Part shown: positions 60,940 through 64,000 of the stretch, one piece after another | Layout: each line of letters begins with the position of its first letter | Numbering within the stretch: position 1 is the stretch's first letter | From: Hymenobacter swuensis DY53 | GTDB taxonomy: Bacteria; Bacteroidota; Bacteroidia; Cytophagales; Hymenobacteraceae | NCBI RefSeq assembly: GCF_000576555.1 | Contig: NZ_CP007145.1 | Coordinates: 744,001 to 808,000 of the forward strand | DNA: 64,000 nucleotides | Direction of reading: 5' to 3' | The notes under the pieces: generated by a model | Seen by the model: only the letters and a program-made list of their open reading frames with translations | Told to the model about the DNA's origin: nothing | The model's database searches: none | Position numbers and translations under genes: made by a program

Positions 60940-62985
60940 ATGGCCTCTCTTCCCCAACGCTACACCGTTACGGCCGCGCTGCCCTACGCCAACGGCCCCG
61001 TGCACATCGGCCACCTGGCCGGCGTGTACCTGCCCGCCGACATCTACGTGCGCTACCTACGCGCCCAGCAGCGCGACGTAAAATTCATCTGCGGCTCCGA
61101 TGAGCACGGCGTGCCCATCACTATCCGGGCCCAGAAGGAAGGCGTCACGCCCCAGCAGGTGGTGGACAAGTACCACGCCATCATCCGCGACTCGTTCCAG
61201 GATTTCGGCGTGTCGTTCGATGTCTACTCGCGCACGTCCTCCCAAACGCACGCCGAGGTAGCCAGCGGCTTTTTCAAGAAGCTCTACGAGGAAGGCAAGT
61301 TCATCGAGCAGACTTCCGAGCAGTACTATGATGAGAAGGCCGACCAGTTTCTGGCCGACCGCTACATCGTGGGTACCTGCCCCAACTGCGGCAACGAAAA
61401 CGCCTACGGCGACCAATGCGAGAAGTGCGGTACCTCGCTCAGCCCCACCGAGCTCATCAACCCCCGCTCCATGCTCTCGGGCAACCACCCCGTGCTGCGC
61501 GAAACCAAGCACTGGTACCTCCCGCTGGATCAGTACGAACCCTGGCTGCGCGAGTGGATTGTGGAAGGCCACAAGCAGGACTGGAAGGCCAATGTGTACG
61601 GCCAGTGCAAAAGCTGGATTGACCAGGGCCTGCATCCCCGCGCCGTGACTCGCGACCTGGACTGGGGCGTGCCCGTGCCGGTAGCTGGGGCCGAGGGTAA
61701 GGTGCTGTACGTATGGTTTGATGCGCCCATCGGCTACATTTCGGCCACTAAAGACCTGCTGCCCGACACCTGGGAAACCTACTGGAAAGACCCCGAAACC
61801 AAGCTGGTACACTTCATCGGCAAGGACAACATCGTGTTCCACTGCATCATCTTCCCCACGATGCTCAAGGCCCACGGCGACTACATCCTGCCCGATAACG
61901 TGCCCGCCAACGAGTTCCTGAACCTGGAAGGCGACAAAATCAGCACGAGCCGCAACTGGGCCGTGTGGCTGCACGAGTACCTGCAGGATTTCCCCGGCCA
62001 GGCCGATGTGCTGCGCTACGTGCTCTGCGCCAACGCTCCCGAAACCAAGGACAACGATTTCACCTGGAAAGACTTCCAGGCGCGCAACAACAACGAGCTG
62101 GTGGCCAACCTCGGCAACTTCGTGAACCGGGCCGTAGTGCTGACGCATAAGTTCTTCGCGGGCAAAGTACCCGCCGCCGTGGGCTTCACTACCGAAGACG
62201 AGGACGTGCTGCGGCAGCTGCAGGAGTTCCCGGCGCGCATCGGGGAGCTGATCGACAACTACCGTTTCCGCGACGCGCTGAACGAGCTGATGAACCTCTC
62301 GCGCCTCGGCAACAAGTACCTGGCCGATCAGGAACCCTGGAAGCTCATCAAAACCGACGAGGCCCGCACCGGCACCGTGCTGCACGTGTCGCTGCAGCTG
62401 GCTGCTGCCCTCGTGACACTGCTGGAGCCCTTTCTGCCCGAAGCCGCCGCCCGTCTGGGTGGCATGCTGAACACCAAGAAAGGCACCTGGCCCCAGGCCG
62501 GCCGTCCCGACGCGCTGCCCGCCGGTCACCAGCTGGCCGAGGGCGCCCTGCTATTCACCAAAATCGAGGATGCCACCGTGGAAGCCCAGGTGCAAAAGCT
62601 GCTCGACACCAAGAAAGCCAACGAGCTGGCCGCCGCCGTATCGGCCCCCGCGAAAGAGGATGTCAGCTTCGAACAGTTCCAGCAGATGGATCTGCGCATC
62701 GGCACCATCTTGGCCGCCGAGAAGGTCGCCAAAACCAAAAAGCTGCTGAAGCTCAGTGTTGACCTTGGTTTCGACGAGCCCCGCACTATCGTCTCGGGCA
62801 TTGCCGAGCACTTCCTGCCCGAGGCCCTCATCGGCCAGCAGGTGCAGGTGCTGCTCAACCTCGCCCCCCGCGAAATCAAAGGTATCCAGAGCCAAGGCAT
62901 GCTCCTAATGGCCGAAAACGCCGACGGCGTGCTCGGCCTCATGCAGCCCAGCAGCCCCGTGCGCCCTGGTTCCGGCGTAGCGTAA
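60940..62985 (+). CDS. metG: Methionyl-tRNA synthetase with C-terminal tRNA-binding domain
   Basis: The 681-residue class I synthetase charges tRNA-Met. HIGH is residues 22-25 (PVHIGHLAG). The zinc knuckle has Cys147, Cys150, Cys160 and Cys163. The second signature is [10 protein letters not shown], the accepted KMSKS variant. The anticodon helical domain follows, then a linker and an OB-fold EMAP-like dimerisation/tRNA-binding domain ([20 protein letters not shown]). A TTCCTTTG element at 60880-60887 may be its -7 box. The ATG at 60940 is preferred over a TTG four codons earlier. Confidence 0.95.
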   Translation: MASLPQRYTVTAALPYANGPVHIGHLAGVYLPADIYVRYLRAQQRDVKFICGSDEHGVPITIRAQKEGVTPQQVVDKYHAIIRDSFQDFGVSFDVYSRTSSQTHAEVASGFFKKLYEEGKFIEQTSEQYYDEKADQFLADRYIVGTCPNCGNENAYGDQCEKCGTSLSPTELINPRSMLSGNHPVLRETKHWYLPLDQYEPWLREWIVEGHKQDWKANVYGQCKSWIDQGLHPRAVTRDLDWGVPVPVAGAEGKVLYVWFDAPIGYISATKDLLPDTWETYWKDPETKLVHFIGKDNIVFHCIIFPTMLKAHGDYILPDNVPANEFLNLEGDKISTSRNWAVWLHEYLQDFPGQADVLRYVLCANAPETKDNDFTWKDFQARNNNELVANLGNFVNRAVVLTHKFFAGKVPAAVGFTTEDEDVLRQLQEFPARIGELIDNYRFRDALNELMNLSRLGNKYLADQEPWKLIKTDEARTGTVLHVSLQLAAALVTLLEPFLPEAAARLGGMLNTKKGTWPQAGRPDALPAGHQLAEGALLFTKIEDATVEAQVQKLLDTKKANELAAAVSAPAKEDVSFEQFQQMDLRIGTILAAEKVAKTKKLLKLSVDLGFDEPRTIVSGIAEHFLPEALIGQQVQVLLNLAPREIKGIQSQGMLLMAENADGVLGLMQPSSPVRPGSGVA

Positions 62986-62996
62986 GTTGCAATAGG

Positions 62997-63163
62997 GTGT
63001 CTGGCTGCGAAAAGGACGAAGCAATCCGTCCTTTTCGCAGCCAGACACTTCCTTCAACCAGAAAGCCCTTGACGTACCATACGTCAAGGGCTTTCTGCTT
63101 ATTCATGGTTTCGCGCTTTGGTCAGGACAGATTGCTTCGTCGTGCCTCCTCGCAATGACAAAC
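62997..63163. repeat. Repeat-rich convergent gap, GTCATTGCGAG family copy 2 plus two hairpins
   Basis: Perfect 21-base arms lie at 62997-63017 and 63028-63048 around GAAGCAATCC; perfect 17-base arms lie at 63060-63076 and 63080-63096. CAGATTGCTTCGTCG, then CTCGCAATGACA (to 63161) completes the dispersed element also seen at 3854-3996. The hairpins would terminate both metG and pth. Confidence 0.8.
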
Positions 63164-63166
63164 CGG

Positions 63167-63736
63167 CTACTTTACGTTTACCACGTTCATAGCCCGTTCC
63201 ACGCCCATAGCGCCGAAGGCCAGCACCGCTTCGGCGGCTTTTTCTAGGCGGCCTTCCAGGTCGATGTTCTCATCGGCGGAGAAGGGGCTGAGCACGTAAT
63301 CCACCTGCCGGCCCTTCGAGAAGCTGGAGTCGATGCCGAAGCGCAGGCGGGCGTACTCGTCGGAGCCAAGCGTTTCCTGGATGTGCTTGAGGCCGTTCTG
63401 GCCGCCGGCCGAGCCTTTAGCTTTCAGCCGCAGCTTGCCAAAGGGCAAAGCCAGGTCGTCGGTGACAACCACCATGTTTTCCTTGGTGAGCTTGAGGGTG
63501 CTCAGCCAGTGGGCGGCGGCCTTGCCGCTCAGGTTCATGTAGGTGGTGGGCTTCACCAGCACGTAGGTGTGGCCTTTGTGCTTGATTTCGGTGGTGAAGG
63601 CGTGGCGGCCCAGCTGCCAGGGCGCGGCTTCATGCTTGCGGGCCAGGTAGTCGCCTACCATAAAGCCTACGTTGTGACGCGTATCAGCATATTCCGGCCC
63701 GATGTTGCCCAGGCACAGCACAAGAAACTTGCTCAC
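63167..63736 (-). CDS. pth: Peptidyl-tRNA hydrolase
   Basis: The 189-residue enzyme recycles peptidyl-tRNA in the cytoplasm. LGNIGPEYADTRHNVGF carries the Asn and catalytic His near residue 22. KPTTYMNLSGKA holds the Asn that contacts tRNA, VVTDDLALPFGKLRLKAKGS the Asp and basic patch, and GGQNGLKHI the final Asn. Full-length. It lies downstream of the L25 gene, its usual neighbour. Confidence 0.95.
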   Translation of the reverse strand: MSKFLVLCLGNIGPEYADTRHNVGFMVGDYLARKHEAAPWQLGRHAFTTEIKHKGHTYVLVKPTTYMNLSGKAAAHWLSTLKLTKENMVVVTDDLALPFGKLRLKAKGSAGGQNGLKHIQETLGSDEYARLRFGIDSSFSKGRQVDYVLSPFSADENIDLEGRLEKAAEAVLAFGAMGVERAMNVVNVK

Positions 63737-63839
63737 GGATTTGTAGCGGATTAGAGTCGGGTTTTCGCGGATTTGGTAGCCGAAAGATATTCAGCCAGCC
63801 GCAATCAAACAGCACGTAACGGATGCTGCGTGCCTATAA

Positions 63840-63873
63840 AAAAAGGCTGCCCTGCGAACAGGACAGCCTTTTT
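63840..63873 (-). terminator. Terminator between the L25-like gene and pth
   Basis: AAAAAGGCTGCCCTG (63840-63854) pairs with CAGGACAGCCTTTTT (63859-63873) with one mismatch and a CGAA loop. On the minus strand it precedes pth. Confidence 0.8.
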
Positions 63874-63946
63874 GAAAAGATTTTTACGGAAAATCGTCCA
63901 CAAAATATGTGGAAATTCGACGCTAATCCGCTAAAATCTGGAAGCC

Positions 63947-64000
63947 TTACTTGTCGGCCGACATCTGGCCTTTCAGGGCACGTGGGATGGCCACGGTAGC
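63947..64000 (-). CDS. 3' end of a gene, probably ribosomal protein L25/Ctc
   Basis: Only the last 17 codons (ATVAIPRALKGQMSADK) and the stop are in the window. The position directly upstream of pth, and the VAIPRA-like ending, suggest the L25/general stress protein Ctc that usually precedes pth. The fragment is too short to prove it. Confidence 0.45.
   Translation of the reverse strand, partial: ATVAIPRALKGQMSADK

Noticed and set aside
61057..62529. 490-codon open frame antisense to metG
   Set aside because: metG is unmistakable; the antisense protein has repetitive Val/Gly/His composition typical of shadow frames.
1..64000. tRNA, rRNA, CRISPR array, insertion sequence or prophage
   Set aside because: Intergenic regions were read for cloverleaf ends, spaced direct repeats, transposase and integrase motifs. 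None was found. The repeats present are hairpin elements without coding sequence.

Overview
The window looks like chromosomal DNA from a GC-rich member of the Bacteroidota, most likely a Hymenobacter-type Cytophagales. The grounds are the protein families present (alpha-2-macroglobulin with PBP1C, DUF2339, DUF6493 with a SWIM protein, DUF779 with AldB-type aldehyde dehydrogenase, L25 upstream of pth), several TAnnTTTG-like -7 boxes, and many hairpin repeats between genes. No rRNA, tRNA, CRISPR array, transposase, integrase or prophage gene was seen. The genus is an inference; no search was run.

Layout. 1-10.3 kb: the 3' part of a DUF4130 DNA-metabolism gene, an orphan rfbD, an MFS exporter, an AraC regulator facing an AldB-type aldehyde dehydrogenase with its DUF779 partner, small exported proteins and an exported esterase. 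10.3-14.7 kb: a two-gene unit, SWIM zinc-finger protein then a 999-residue DUF6493 protein. 15-21.1 kb: a TolC / adaptor / RND pump operon read leftwards, with hairpin repeats in both internal gaps. 21.4-30.4 kb: pbpC, two small membrane proteins and a 1844-residue alpha-2-macroglobulin lipoprotein, all on the minus strand. 30.4-31.7 kb: a low-GC island with an orphan gene, a palindromic element and a gene broken by one in-frame TAG. 31.7-38.7 kb: a giant DUF2339 membrane protein, a LysR regulator and threonine synthase. 39-42.9 kb: a compact minus-strand unit of a TPR-AAA+ ATPase followed by two paralogous TPR/membrane proteins. 43-48 kb: Amt ammonium channel, ZIP transporter, DUF167, a small membrane protein, an endonuclease III-like glycosylase and an exported Gly/Tyr-rich protein. 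48.2-50.2 kb: a CHASE3 histidine kinase with a single-domain response regulator. 50.3-64 kb: largely housekeeping genes (TrmH methyltransferase, nagA, acylphosphatase, SMR exporter, typA, msrB, DUF3050, histone-like protein, metG, pth, end of L25).

Two gene sets are the best candidates for poorly described systems: the TPR-AAA+ / TPR-membrane / TPR-membrane triplet (38995-42898), and the SWIM / DUF6493 pair (10331-14731), whose start is preceded by two palindromes. A third theme is the set of at least six hairpin-forming repeat families between genes. They often sit inside operons, and several double as terminators.
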